DNA of 64,000 bases from Entoloma clypeatum (GCA_963565915.1 OY751486.1:4836001-4900000); one strand, 5' to 3'. Positions 1 through 12,473 are shown, counted from the first letter of the stretch. A program made the numbers and translations. The notes: generated by a model from the letters alone, not told the origin.

Positions 1-2329
1 GGAGGTCGTCGGAGTCGGGAACATATATCCGATCGTCATGTCAGAGGAAACCATTGGGGTCGAGAGACCAGCGGGGTTTAGGATCTTAGAGAGAGTGTTG
101 TAAAGAGTGTCGGAAGGGAGTGCTGTGAGTATGTCGTGGTGAAGCTTTTCTGTGTCCATGATAATGGTTGCACGGAGGACGGGCTCAAGGAGTTGAGTCA
201 CGCGAACTGAAGCAGAGAGCTGTTCTTGCGAAAAGACTGGTCGGAGGTTGGTCGGATTGATGTCGACGTAGTCGCTATTTCCCCCTTTAGGGTAGACATC
301 CCAACGTCTGGTTAGAGAGTCAGGTTTAGTTCCCAATCGGCCAGGGCGGAATCGGATGATGAGGTTGAACTGAGAAAGGTATTCCGACCATTGGACTTGT
401 CGGCGTGAAAGAACTTTGGTGGTGGCAAAATACTCGAGATTTTTGTGGTTGTAACGACGTCAATCGGAGTACCGGAGCCTTCGAGGTAATGGCGCCAATT
501 TTAAATGCTTCGTAGATGGCAAGAAGTTCCTTATCGTGGGTGTCATAGTTTACTTCAGGGGCCGTAAAGGTGCGGGAATGGAATGCAACGGGGTGGACTT
601 CATTGTCGGAGGTGACTATCGACAGAATAGCCGCTAGGGCATAGTCAGATGCGTTGGTTTCAACAATTATTGGAGAGTCGGGGATCCAGTGTGTCAGGAT
701 CGGAGCGGTGGTAAATGCCTTTTTCAGGTCATTAAAAGCGGTTCGAGCATCGTTGGAGAACAGCCAAGTGGCATGTTTCCTGGTTAAACGAGTGAGTGGA
801 ATAGTGATGTTGGAATAGAATGGAATGAAACGTTGGTAAAAGTTTGCAAAACCTAAAAAGGACTGGACGTCCTTCACTCTGCACGGTTCAGGCCAATCCT
901 GAATAATCTTGACTTTTGCTTCTGACATTTTGAGTCCATCGGGAGAAAGGATAAATCCAAGATATTCTACAGTTTCGGCAGAGAAGTCGCACTTGTCGGC
1001 GCGGGCGTAAAGACCATGTTGTTGGAGTCGTCGGAGGACTTCTCGGACATGTTTTTTGTGTTCCTCGGGGTTGTCGGAGTAGATCAGGATGTCGTCGAGG
1101 TAAACAGTAACGCAGTTGTCCAGAAGGTTGGAGAAGATGTCGTTCATAAAACATTGGAAGGCTGCAGGTGCGTTAGACAATCCGAATGGCATGACTAACC
1201 ATTCAAATGATCCATAGCGAGTGCGGAAAGCAGTTTTCCATTCATCACCTTCAGCGATGCGGACTAGGTGGTATGCGTGTCGGAGGTCTATTGTGGTATA
1301 AACACATGCTTTTCCGGCAGTGGCTAAGAGGTCGGAGATGAGCAGAAGTGGGTATTGGTCCTTCTTTGTGATTTTGTTCAGGCCTCGGTAGTCGATGCAT
1401 AGTTGGAGTGATCCATCTTTCTTTCAGACGAAGAGGATTGGAGCGCCGTGAGGTGAACTTGAAGGTTTAATAAAACCAATATTGAGATGCTCATTGATGA
1501 AGTCTCGGAGGGATCCAAGTTCGGATTGCGAGAGTGAGTACATTGGACCAATCGGAGGGGAAGTACCTTCCTCCAAATTGATCTTGAGGTCATAAGGTCG
1601 GTGGGGTGCAAGGGTGTCGGCTTTTTTCTTACTGAATACATCAGCAAAATCGTGGTATTCCTCGGATATGCCAGAGAGGTCGGGAGCGTTGTCGGAGATG
1701 GATGTGGAATTGGCGGAGATGTCGGAGAGGTGAACACGGAAAGTGTATGCCCCAGGAGCTTTACAAGCATGGAGATATGCGGCTGCATTGACCATGGTAA
1801 TCTGTGGTGGGTCGGAGGTGTTCGGAGTGAGCGGATTGGAGGTGCCCATCGGAGAGGGCGGATACTGCAGAGGTGGCGGAGCTGCCTCAGCAGTCAACGT
1901 CGGAGTTGGACTCGGAGTGTCGGGTAACGTAGAACGGAATAAGATACTGCCCAATACCCAGTCAATCAATGGATTGTAGCAGGTGAGCCAGTTGTGTCCT
2001 AGAACCAAATTACAAGATGAATCAAGGGTTGTCATGCAAAACGCGATGGTCAGAAGTTCACCGGAAGGGAATCAGAGAGGAAGATTGATAGATTGCATGA
2101 TATAAGTATTTGAAGAACTGTCAAAAAGTTTCAAAACCATAGGTGAAGGAATTGGAGTTGGAGATAAGTTTAAAGAAGAAATAAATCTGGTATCTGCGAA
2201 GCAATGTGTAGAACAAGAATCAATAAGAGTCTTTATCGGAAGAGAATCAGAAAAGGTCGGAGATATCAAATCAATACATAGAGAGTTCGGATTTGAGAGA
2301 GTGGACACATTGAGTCGGAGGGTTTCCAA
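1..2329 (-). pseudogene. pol pseudogene of Gypsy-0 (protease, RT, RNase H)
   Basis: One frame, different from gag, gives an aspartic-protease-like segment near 2210-2250, the RT N-terminus (1424-2035) and the RT catalytic part with YLDD near 1090, followed by RNase H. In-frame TGA codons sit at 2072-2074 and 1424-1426. Frameshifts near 450-510 separate the end of RNase H from the downstream segment that continues to base 1. The protease motif reads D-S-C-S instead of the usual D-S-G-S/A, so the conserved glycine beside the catalytic aspartate is lost. Non-functional. Confidence 0.8.
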
Positions 2330-2388
2330 AGGTGCACGAAAGGAGTCAACGCAATCCCCAGTATGTGCTGGAATCTGAGGACTGCTTA

Positions 2389-3440
2389 CTATTTTTTTGA
2401 CTCGGTCGTCTTCTCCGATTTGTCCTCAGCTTGGGCCGCGCGGGCCTTTGCTTTGGCATTAGAAGACGATTTATTCGAGCAGTCGGAAGCCCGATGACCA
2501 ACGTTGCCGCAAAACATGCATAAATTATTGTCAAATCGTCGTTGGCATTCTTGGGGAGTTAATTTCCCATCTTTGCCAAGTTTGTTGGAGAGGGCGGATT
2601 TCGGAGAGGTGGATGATGATTTTTGTTGTTGTTGCGAGTTGGGTTTAGACGATGAGGAGTTGTTGTTGGAGGATGATGAAGTGGGGGTCTGTTTTTTGTC
2701 GGATTTGTCGGATTTCGGAGTAGATTTGTTGGAGGAGCGCAATTTCTCGCGTTGACATTCCCAGTAGCGAGCATCAATGTTATGGGCCATTACTTTCAAC
2801 TCGGCAAGAGTCTTTGGTTTGGGAAAAGTCCCCAAAACATCCTTGATGCATTCTGCTAAACCGGTATAGTACCGATATCGGAGCGCGCCATCATCCCACT
2901 GCGTGCGAGCAGAAAGACGTTTGAAGTCCACGTTGTAATGTAGGATCTTCTGATTGTCGCGCATCCGAAGGTGATCCAGACTATCCTCTGCTTCTCCGGT
3001 CGGATCGATAGGTCCAAATTCGGATCAGAGGATGTGCACAAAGGCGGACCAGTTGTCCAACCAGACAGAGTCGTCATCGGACTCTCCCAAGAGGGTGGGC
3101 TCAAACCATTCGAGCACGGTTCCTCAGAGGTATGACAGAGCAAAACTGACTTTGTTATCATCGTTGTCAAAGGCGGGGTTGTTTGGGAAATATAGTGTGC
3201 ATTGAGCGAGGAAACTAGTAAGTTTCTGAGAGTCAGAACCGTCAAAAGTGTTGGGTTCCTTTGATTTCTTTTTCGGAGTCTTCGGAGTCTCTCTACGTCG
3301 GAGCTCCTGCATCATAAGCATAATTGCTTCGGCGAGGTTTGGAGTTTGCTCGCGACGGAAAGGATTGTTATCATCAAAAGGAGAGGTCGGAGATTTAAAA
3401 GGACAGAATTCTTCAGGAATCGGAGGTCCTTGTGTCTGAG
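2389..3440 (-). pseudogene. gag pseudogene of Gypsy-0
   Basis: The frame ending at 2389 gives a capsid-like region followed by a Ser/Asn/Gln-rich linker and one zinc knuckle of the form C-x2-C-x4-H-x4-C (residues CMFCGNVGHRASDC, near 2480-2520). Upstream the same frame continues through two in-frame TGA stops at 3124-3126 and 3025-3027 to about 3320 and beyond. The N-terminus is not resolved because the fragment is truncated at the junction with the Copia element. Gag coats the genomic RNA; this copy cannot make a full protein. Confidence 0.75.
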
Positions 3441-3489
3441 GTGTTTGGAGACGAGGTGTCGGAGATATGGGGTCAGGTTTGGGTAGAGT

Positions 3490-4670
3490 ACAGGCGCAAG
3501 TATGCGATTGGGTCTACTCGGGCATCCACCGAGCAGGCCCGGAAAATCTCCGGGACTAAGCGAAAGGGGCAAGACCCCAAATGGGAAAAGCAGACAGCGC
3601 CGAGTACCTCGCAGAACAATGCTGACAAGCAGCCTAACTCAACCGACCCAAGTACCGCTTCTGAAAAGAAGAAGGGAAAGGGACGCTGGCGCAACCAGAA
3701 GAAGCGCGCCAACAACGCAGAAAACGACTCTGACCAAGCTGAGGAAATGGTCGAATTTATTGCACCAGCCATTGAGCAACCCCCTCATCATCCCGCTTCT
3801 TGTCCCCTTCCTTCTTGTCAATGTGCCCCTTGCCCTCTCCCTCCTCGTCATGCACCGACCTTCACCACTGTAACAGGCCGCAGGAAAACTATGAGTACCA
3901 CACAGCCTGAATCGGAGAAAATGCAGTCACTCCTGCAACGCATGAACCTGCCTCCTTCTCAGTACACCGGGCTTCCCTCTGGAAAGCCGTCTGTGTGGAA
4001 AAAGAACGAGAGGGTGCGAACACTCGCCCGAGAAATCGGTGCTCAACCCTCTGGGTCAAACCTCCGTATCTTAGATACCATCATTCCTGACATCGACGAA
4101 AGGCCGGCTAAACAGCGTCGCGTAGCCCCGTCGATAGAAGAATCGCTGAAAATGATGGACATCAACCAGGAACGGATGGGGCCGGATGTATTTGAGGACG
4201 AGATAGAACTTGACGGTTCGTCGAAACCCTTTCTTAAACCTTACCAATTGCGGAAAGCTAACAATACCTCTCAACAGACGTATGATATAATAGCCAGTAC
4301 CAGTACAGAATGTGTAGATTACTTCAGCAGTGATTTACATAAAAAATATATAAAACATTTTGCTTCTTGTACACATTGTAAGGAAAAAGAACGCGCACAA
4401 TGGATATTAGATTCCGGTGCTTCTCTACACTTTACGCATGAGTTCAAAGACTTCGCATACTATAGACCTCTCACGGTCAAGCGATTCGTCCAAACTGCTG
4501 CTAAAGGAAAGAAACTGGAAATACTCGGAGTTGGGGCCGTTCCAGTATGGCACACCCTAAATGGGGAAGTTAAAACCCATCTTCTCAGACCGGTATTCTA
4601 CATCCCCGATATGGACACATGCCTATTGTCCCTAGGCGTCTTTCTTAACCATGGTTACAAAGTACAGTAG
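3490..4670 (+). pseudogene. Copia-1 gag C-terminus and protease
   Basis: Lys/Ser/Gln-rich gag-like sequence is followed by a retropepsin motif, L-D-S-G-A-S, near 4408-4425, the catalytic Asp-Ser-Gly of Copia proteases. The open frame starts inside Gypsy-0 sequence at 3432, so its first residues are not native. It ends at a TAG (4668-4670), after which the coding sense continues in another frame. The GAG-pre-integrase zinc finger that normally follows looks incomplete: the CxxC half (residues SCTGCLKGK near 4825) is present, but I do not see the HxxxH half, which suggests a deletion. Confidence 0.7.
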
Positions 4671-4821
4671 ACAGGACTCGTGGAGAAATCAACATCTCCA
4701 AAGGGCTGAACAAAATCCAGTTTTTGCCCCACATCCTTGGTCATCAAACCATTTACTGGTTAGACACTGAAATACGCTATGACCAGATCCATGCGATCTC
4801 AAGCGAAATCACTGTCGAAAC

Positions 4822-6812
4822 ATGAGTTGCACAGGTTGCCTCAAAGGGAAAATGCCGAATCAATCATATCCCAATTCGATGACAAGGGCAGCAAAAACCT
4901 TTGATCTGATCCATTCCGATCTCAAACAGATATCCACGGCATCATACCACAAATATAAATATTTCCTTACGTTTTTGGACGACTTTTCATCCCACGTCTG
5001 GGTCGTCTTGCTTAGGAAGAAGTCAGATGCCATCACGGCACTACGACAATTCCTTGCGATGATCCAGAATCAATTCGCTGCCACCCCTAAGAAATGGCAA
5101 GTTGATGGAGGTGGAGAGTTTAACGAATACAAGGATGTACTTGCCGATCATGGAATTCTGGTCGACGTCACGCTCCCATATCAGCACCAGCAGAACGGTA
5201 GAGCAGAACAGATAAATCGAACCCTGTGGGAGAAATCTCAGGCCTTGCGCTTCGACGTGTGCTTACCCCCTATGTGGTGGGAATTCTGTTTGGAACATGC
5301 AGCTTTTCTCTACAACAGAACCCCCATGCAGCGTCTTGAATGGAATACCCCTTACTTCAGGGTGACTAATGAGATCCCCGATATGTCAAACATCAGAGTC
5401 TTTGGATGTCAGGCATATGTGTATATCCCAAAGGAAAAACGTAGAAATTCCCTGGAGTCTAGATCTCGATTGATGATTTATCTCGGATCAAAGCCAGGGG
5501 TCAAAGGATACCATTTCATGGATCCTGAGACTAATACAATTTTCATGGGTGGGAAAGCTATCTTTGATGAAAGCAAGTACCCTAGATGCCACATCAACCC
5601 TTTGCCAGAAAACCATCCAGAAATGGAAAACCCAGAACCGGCTGATGAGTTTGAGGACCTCATTCCTGGAAACAATGACAATGAGAGTCATCACGAAAAA
5701 CCTCACGACCCTGTTCCCACTGGACAGGATCACCCTGAATCAGACGATGATTTGCCGGGTAGCGAACCCGATGACGAGCCACGAGTACCCACTCCAGAGC
5801 CCGAGCAAGTACCAGATCGACCAATCAGGGAACGACGAGTTCGGAGAATGCCAGACAGCATCTATGGAGAAGACACCCCTGCTTCTGATCTTGAAAAAAT
5901 GGATTGAAGACGAAGATTAGGCGGTCAAACGGCATGGATGAACGACCTCCTAATGGAGGCGATCTCTATCCATGTGGGCATCATCGAAATGTCACACAAA
6001 GACATATACTCTCTTCCGAACAAAGAAGATTGGTATGCGGCAGAACGAAAAGAGCTAGACATGCTCAAAAGCCGCGGGGTGATCACGGAGTTAGTACCCC
6101 TACCTACAGGGAGGAAAGCTCTAAGGAACAAATGGGTTTACAACAAAAAATCCGACGGGCGTTTGAAAGCGCGCCTTGTTGCAAAAGGTTTCTCACAGGT
6201 AGAAGGGATTGACTTCGATCAGATCTTCTCACCAGTAGTGAGATACGAGACCGTCCAGTTAATTCTGGCATTGACAGCCCTTGAAGGGTGGTTCATGACA
6301 CTCTTGGACGTCTCAGCAGCCTTCCTCTATGGAACACTCCGTGAGGTAATTTACATGCGACAGCCTGAGGGTTACATAGTAAAAGGGAAAGAACACTTCG
6401 TGTACCGACTATACAAAGCCCTATACAGACTCAAGCAGGCCGTATTAGCCTGGTGGAGGGAACTCGATTCCTCCATGAAAAAGCTCGGCTTTGTCCGGCT
6501 TCACTCCGATGCAGGAGTTTTTATTCACACAAGTACCAAAGGGGAAACTGTAATTGCCGTCATTTATGTCGATGACTCTGCTTTTCTCAGCACAAACCGG
6601 GAATACACGCTAGAAAAGAAGAAGGCCTTCATGACAACATGGGAATGTAGGGACCTAGGCCACCTAGTCCCTGATGGGGAACCAAAAGAATTTCTCTCTA
6701 TCCAAATAAGGCAGCGTGGGAAGAGGATCTTCATTGATCAAGTACCCTACCTTGAGAAAATTCTCGCACACATGGGGATGAGTGAATCTAACGCGACCCA
6801 TACCCCACTCCC
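4822..6812 (+). pseudogene. Copia-1 integrase and reverse transcriptase
   Basis: The integrase core shows a first Asp region (FLDDFS near 4970), a second Asp in VDGGGEF near 5102 and a Glu in NGRAEQINRT near 5195, matching the D,D-35-E layout. Acidic linker sequence follows, then a single in-frame TGA at 5905-5907, then RT with LDVSAAFLYG near 6305 and YVDD near 6568 as polymerase motifs. The frame is the same on both sides of the TGA. Gypsy-1 cuts the gene at 6812, and the remaining RNase H part is at 13416-14138. Confidence 0.85.
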
Positions 6813-7200
6813 TGTTATGCTTAACAAACCGTTCCAAGGTTCGGGCAGAGTATGCAGGAAGTGGAAAGGCGAAGAGCAAAGTGATTGCTAAATCTAAGGA
6901 ATGTAGCTATGGTACATGGGGTTTATATAGTACTGGCTACGAGCGGTAGCGAGTGAGTCAGTAGCTGCGGAAGGCAGTGCGGATGAGTCAGTAACTGCGG
7001 AAAGGCAGTGCGAAGTGAGTCAGACAACTGCGGACTGAGTAATCCCTACTGCGGAGTGCGAGTCAGCATGGGAGCGAAGTATACTAAAGGAGAATGGTAG
7101 AGTAAAGGTAAATGAATAAGCGGTCCAATGAGTCAAAGAAATAACGAAGGTACAATGCAAGGGAAAAGTGCGTAACATACAAACTGGTAAGTCCGTAACA
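6813..7200 (-). repeat. Gypsy-1 3' LTR
   Basis: The 388-bp LTR is on the left because the element points to the minus strand. On the minus strand a TATA box (6922-6930) lies about 30 bp upstream of 6895-6885, whose sequence is complementary to the primer site of the element. It is also marked by repeated short motifs around CTGCGGAA. Confidence 0.93.
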
Positions 7201-7234
7201 TGTTCCCCTCCTCAAGCTCTGTGTCCTCACAGAG

Positions 7235-7597
7235 TCATTGTCCCCATCCTCCGGCATCGTCGTTGTTTGTCCAGGAGCCATTCTCCTTGAGGCTCCAATC
7301 GTCTATTAGCTCTTCGTTGATGGCGACGGCGAGCTCGAGACTCCAGACGGCTAGTCGGATGCGCCGGTTTTCAATGACCAACGTGCGGGTGTAGTTCCCG
7401 AGGATTTGTTTTTCTTCGGGGGTTGGTGCGACGGGGAGGTCAGATAAAGAATGGAGGCGGATGTGCATCTGTCAATGCAGGATGTCGGCGAGCAAGGCTT
7501 CTAGCGCGTGGATCTGGTCGCTCATGGAGAGGGCTTCACCCATGAGGGCAGTGATGGCGGGGTTGGTTTCAGTGGATGTGGTGGTGGCGGTGGACAT
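7235..7597 (-). pseudogene. Gypsy-1 extra ORF 3' of pol, interrupted
   Basis: Lying between the chromodomain and the 3' LTR, this frame would encode about 120 residues that align along their length with the intact ORF at 56141-56509 of Gypsy-2. It contains a predicted helical region with the pattern DQIHALE and a later ENRRxRLAV segment, and it ends in a Trp/Asp/Asn-rich tail. One in-frame TGA (7472-7474) sits where Gypsy-2 has an Arg codon. I do not recognise a known domain. The position corresponds to env in retroviruses, but there is no signal peptide or membrane segment. Confidence 0.6.
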
Positions 7598-7719
7598 GGT
7601 GCGGAGGATGTTGGAGAGATAGAGGAAGAATGGAGTAGCTATATTGAAGACGGAGCAGAGAACTCAGTGGGTTTTTGACTGATGAGGTCGATGCTGTTGC
7701 TGATTTCAACGGGTGTCTT

Positions 7720-10700
7720 TTATCGTGGACGTGACGGGTTCTGCCGATGGAAATCACAGATCAAATCTTGAGCGTTCTGAACATTAGCTCGCGGTTCCCA
7801 TGTGTTCTCTTCTGGGCCATATCCTTCCCACTGGACGAGGTACTGGATCTTTCCGTGGAACTTTCGAGAGTCCAGGATCGTAGACACATGGTACTCTTCT
7901 CGTCCTTCGACAATGATCGGATCAGGGGCTGGTTTCTTTTTCTGGATGGCGTACTTCGGAGTTTCATATGGTGACAACAGGGTCTCATTGAACACAGGGT
8001 GAATCATCTTCCAAGTCTTCGGAAGATCAAGAAGGTACGCACTAGCTCCTTTCTTCTCTAGGACTTTGAATGGTCCATGTCGGAGTGCATCGAGTTTCTT
8101 TGAGGGTCGATCGGTCCTGATGTTAGTCCCTTCCAGCCACACCTTGTCTCCGATGCGGTAGTCCCGAGACGGACTTTGCTGTGTGTCAACTGTCTTCTTC
8201 ATCTGATCCTGTGCTTGTTTCAGCGCAGCATTGGCTTCTTCTCGTGCCTGTTTGAGTTTTTTCAAGAAATCGTTGGCAGCCGGATTGGTATCTTCTAACA
8301 CGAGTTCTCCATTCCACGGATGTAAACCGTAGTTGAGGTAGAATGGGGTGTGCTTCGTTGCCTGGTGTTCTTTGTCATTGTACTGGAACTCTGCGATTGT
8401 GATCCATTCTGCCCAATCATCCTGTAGATGGTTGACAAAGTTTCGTAAGAATGCTTCTGTTTCCTGATGCGATCGCTCGGCCTGTCCATCAGTCTGTGGG
8501 TGGTATGCGGTGGACAGGTTCCTCTTGATCCCTAACATGCGGCAGAGTATCTCCATGAACTTCACAGCGAACTGTGGTCCCCTATCGCTGATGATCTTCT
8601 TGGGGATCCCATGAAGCTTCCATATCTGATCCCGATAGATCTTGGCTAATCCTTCAGCCGATAGTTCCACGGTTGTTGGAATGAGGTGAAGCATCTTTGA
8701 ATGTCTATCCGTGATGACCAGAATTGCGTTTTTTCCATCAGATTCTGGTATCGGTCCCACGACATCGATTCCTATGTCTTCCCATGGGTGACTTGGTGCT
8801 GCATGGGGATGTAGCGGAGCATGTCGCTTTTGTCGGTTAATCTTGTTGCATTGACAAGTGTCGCAACCCTTCACGTACTTCTTCACATCATGCAGTATGG
8901 TAGGCCACCAGTAGGTGCAAGTGAGGAGTTCATGTGTCTGATACTGTCCTGGATGTCCAGCCACTGGTGCATCGTGTGACTCAAACATCAATTCTTGTCG
9001 TAATTGCGGATCTGGCGGGACATAGACTCGTTCGCCTGCATATGTGATGCTGTTTTCCTGTTGATACCAATGAGGATTCTTCTTTAGACCCTGGGCTACT
9101 TCTGTCTCCATGCAGTTTGAACCCTTGATGCGTGCGATCCACGGATTTTCGATGGTTGTGATGTTTCCAATTTTGATGGAATCAGATGTTTCACCTCCTT
9201 CAAAGAATTGTTCCTCCGTGAACATCTCCATTTGTACCACATCTTCTGATTCCAATCGTTTCAAGAATAGTCCCTCCTTGAGCATTTGGTCACTGTCCTG
9301 TGGTTCGAGTTCCGCTTCATACCAGGGTAAGCGTGACAGGATGTCCGCTTTCGCATTGGTCTTGCCAGGCACATGCGGTAATTCGAAGTCGTAGTCTTGT
9401 AACTTCATTTTCCAGCGTCGCTGTCGTTGATTCAGGTCCTGAGGACGACGGAAATATTCCAGGTTCTTGTGATCAGTCAAGATTTCAAAATGTTCCCTGG
9501 CTTCGAGCAGATAGTGTCTCCAATCCTTTAATGATTCCACGACCGCCAGGAGTTCCTTGTCATATATCTCGTAATTCTGTTCGGCCGCGGACATGGTCCG
9601 CGACAAGAACACGATGGGGTGCCATTTGTCGTCTTGCTTCTGAGAGAGTACTGCTCCAATTGCATAGCCCGATGCATTGGTTTCAACCCTGAACTGTCCC
9701 TCTGGTTTTGGTAATGCCAAGACCGGTGCCGATGTAATTGCCCGTATGAGACCTTCAAAGGCTTGCTGCTCTGTTGGTCCCCAAGTAAATGCCATACCGC
9801 CTGTGAGCGCGGTGAGAGGCTTTGCGATGTTTGAGTACCCTTCAATAAATCGTCGATAGAAGTTAGCAAATCCAAGGAACTTCTGAACTTCCTTTTTTGA
9901 TGTGGGTGCTCGCCAGTTTCGAATTGTATCCACCTTCTCAGTTTCCATCTCAACACGTCCCTCACCAACCACATATCCCAATATAGGACATTTCGTTACT
10001 TCCCATAAACACTTCTTCTCCTTTAGGAACAAATCATTGTCCGATAGGATCTGTAGGATTTCTTCAGTGTTTCGCGCGAGTTCTTCCTTGGTTTTACCGA
10101 TAACCACGATGTCATCCATGTAGATCACACAGATACATCGGCGGATCTGGTCCCGGAATAGACTAGCCATCATTCGAGAGAATGTTCCCGGGGAGTTGCA
10201 AAGACCGAAAAACATGACCAATGGTTCGAACAATCCTCGACTGATGAGGAAGGCAGCTTTCCATTCATCGCCCTCCTTAATCCAGACGTTGTTATAGCCC
10301 CACATGATGTCCATTTTATTGAAGTAGACCGCATCTTTCAGTACGTCCAAGAGATCGGATATTCGTGGGAGTGGGAACTTGTCTTTGACCGTGAATTTAT
10401 TGACCATGCGGTAATCTTGTACCAATCGTTTGGAGCCATCCTTTTTGTTGATGAAGAAGCAAGGGGAGGCATAAGGGGATTTGGATGGGCGGATCTTTCC
10501 CGTTGCTAGACCCTCATCAATGAATGCGTCCAATTCTTCTTGTTCCTTTTGCATCATAGGATATGTATTTCCCCCTAGTTCCTTTGGTGCGTCCGGTGTA
10601 AGTTCGATACCATGGTCCCATTCCCTCTCCTTTGGGATCTTGTCAAAGTTCTCTTTCTCGAAAAGATGAGCAAATCGTTCAACATATGAGGGTCATTTGG

Positions 10701-11328
10701 TTGTGGGAGGTGGTGTGGGAGTGACGGCTTCCAAAATAGGGTCTCCAGGCTTCCATTTCTGATCCGACTTTTTGGGTGCATCTTTGTCGCGCACCTCAAC
10801 CATGCGAACCCGGTGTTTGCAACCATTAAGGTTAATCCTAAAATCCGAGTGTTTGGTTCGACATGTTGTTGGGCACCGGTTAAATGTTACCCCGCCGGTT
10901 GTCCAATTGATTGTGGGGTTGTGGTGTACCAACCAGTCATGTCCCAAGAGCATGTCCATCCTCCCAATGTCCAGTACCATTGCTTCCATGGTTTCCTGAT
11001 GTGCTCCCAAATCCAGTTTGACTTCGGCAAGTTGGCTCGCTTTCTGTTGTCGATTTGGTGATCCATCCGCATTTACAATTGCTATGGGTGGTATTCCTCA
11101 CGTGGGGAGGTTCTGTTCGCGTACTATTCTGGGATGAATGCATGTGCGTTCACATCCGCTGTCAACCTCAGGTCGGATAACCTTTGGTCCTCGTCGTGTC
11201 CTGAGCTGAGCTAACAGCCTGATTTCTCGTCTTTTCGGAGGTTTATCTCCCTTCACAATCTTAGTTGACGCAGCGGCTCGCTTGGCAGGGATGACATAGG
11301 TTCTATTGTCTGCAGTCATACAAGGCAA
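7720..11328 (-). pseudogene. Gypsy-1 pol: protease, RT, RNase H, integrase, chromodomain
   Basis: The frame runs from 11328 to the stop at 7720 and is broken only by TGA at 11098-11100 and 10693-10695. In order there is a retropepsin with DSG (residues EVDSGCERT near 11150), RT with YMDD near 10110, RNase H, a zinc-binding H/C motif (CDTCQCNK near 8840), an integrase core, and a C-terminal chromodomain (last 60 residues, with [17 protein letters not shown]). The chromodomain is known to bind histone marks and steer integration in chromoviruses. A 945-residue open stretch from RT to the chromodomain is preserved. Confidence 0.9.
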
Positions 11329-11369
11329 GCAAGTCCGTTTAATAGATAAGGGTCGCGACTTAGCGTGGT

Positions 11370-12473
11370 TTAATCAGACCCTTCGGGAAAATCCTTCTCG
11401 TCGGCTTCTAAGATTGTGGTTTCATCATTCTCGGCATCTTCCTCGGACACCTTCCTAACCCTTCCGGAGTTCTTCTTCGGCTTGCAGCAGTTGCGCGCGA
11501 TATGGCCTTCTTGGTCACAGTTGAAACACTTGCGACCATCTTTCTTCTTTGGAGCGCTACAGTCTTTAGCCAGATGACCGAAGCGTTGACAGTTGTAGCA
11601 ACGGGCTACTCCTGCTTTGTCAATCTCCATGGCCTTGCCCTGACCACCATAAGTGGTACCCGATCCGGTGCGCATGTCGCCGCCACCTCGGATGACCAGT
11701 GCGTGTCCTTCCATCTGTCGTCCCTTGTTTCGAATCTCCTTTGCGTAATCGGTGTATGTCTTGCCATCGCTGGCCACTTGTTCAGAGATTCTGCGGTTGA
11801 CATTCTTCTCTAGGATGTATTTCCCAGTTTCTTCGCCAAGGTTTGACAGTTTCAAGAGTTCTTCAAATTCATCCAAGAATTCATCAACAGTGCGTTTCTC
11901 TTGTTTTAGGACTTCGAGTCTCGCTTTGGCAGCGACCGACTTGTTGGCGATGGAGAATCGTGTGGCGATATCATCGGAAAAACCTAGCCAGGTGATGTTC
12001 TTGTTGTCAACGGCAAGAGCGTCTAACTTGTTACTGGCCCAGTGTCTGCCGGACCCTTCCATCATGTGGGATAATACTGCAAGAATCTTCTGATCGTCTG
12101 TGAGGCTCTTTTGGAACCTGATGTATAGTTTGGTGGCTTTCCACCACTCGTCGAAGGTGTATCTGTCCTTGAACATCCCAGGATCCTTGATGATCTTGGA
12201 TGTATCCATTGTTTGTACAGCCGGAGCTTCTGCCATGTTTAGAGTCTGCGGAGGAGAAGAGGAGTCGGGTTGTTGGGATGAAGATGGGGTTCGGGATACA
12301 GGTAAGGATTGAAAATGAGTCCCTGTTCTAGGCATCTGTTCGATATCTGACTGCGCGGAGTCAAAAGTAAATTCGTCAGGGGACTCGTCGGCGGAATCGG
12401 TGGCAAAACGTTCAGAGTATTTCCTCTGTAAATCTCTAAGGAATCTCTGTTCCTGCGCGTCTGTTAGTCTCAA
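11370..12473 (-). CDS. Gypsy-1 gag polyprotein (capsid and nucleocapsid)
   Basis: This 367-codon open frame contains a retrotransposon capsid-like region (residues about 95-230) and two C-x2-C-x4-H-x4-C knuckles near the C-terminus (CYNCQRFGHLAKDC and CFNCDQEGHIARNC), which bind RNA. The annotated first Met is inside a longer reading frame that continues upstream, so the true N-terminus may lie further right. The pol frame follows out of phase about 40 bases downstream, so pol expression would need frameshifting or another route. It has a close homologue in Gypsy-2 at 60277-61146. Confidence 0.8.
   Translation of the reverse strand: MRLTDAQEQRFLRDLQRKYSERFATDSADESPDEFTFDSAQSDIEQMPRTGTHFQSLPVSRTPSSSQQPDSSSPPQTLNMAEAPAVQTMDTSKIIKDPGMFKDRYTFDEWWKATKLYIRFQKSLTDDQKILAVLSHMMEGSGRHWASNKLDALAVDNKNITWLGFSDDIATRFSIANKSVAAKARLEVLKQEKRTVDEFLDEFEELLKLSNLGEETGKYILEKNVNRRISEQVASDGKTYTDYAKEIRNKGRQMEGHALVIRGGGDMRTGSGTTYGGQGKAMEIDKAGVARCYNCQRFGHLAKDCSAPKKKDGRKCFNCDQEGHIARNCCKPKKNSGRVRKVSEEDAENDETTILEADEKDFPEGSD

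Larger units (their letters stand above)
1..3480 (-). mobile_element. Ty3/Gypsy retrotransposon fragment (Gypsy-0), decayed
   Basis: The minus strand carries gag with one CCHC knuckle, protease, reverse transcriptase and RNase H in Gypsy order, running off the left edge, so integrase and the 3' LTR are not in the window. No LTR is visible at the right end. It passes into the Copia element somewhere around 3440-3500, and the junction could not be fixed to the base. The reading frame is broken by four in-frame TGA codons and at least two frameshifts near 450-510, so this copy is dead. It is a different family from the two chromodomain Gypsy copies elsewhere in the window. Confidence 0.85.

Noticed and set aside
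1..3480. Gypsy-0 as a third copy of the chromodomain Gypsy family
   Set aside because: Its gag has one knuckle, its RT and protease differ clearly, and no matching LTR is present.
3432..4670. A complete 412-codon gene
   Set aside because: Its start lies in Gypsy-0 sequence and it fuses by chance with the gag/protease end of Copia-1.
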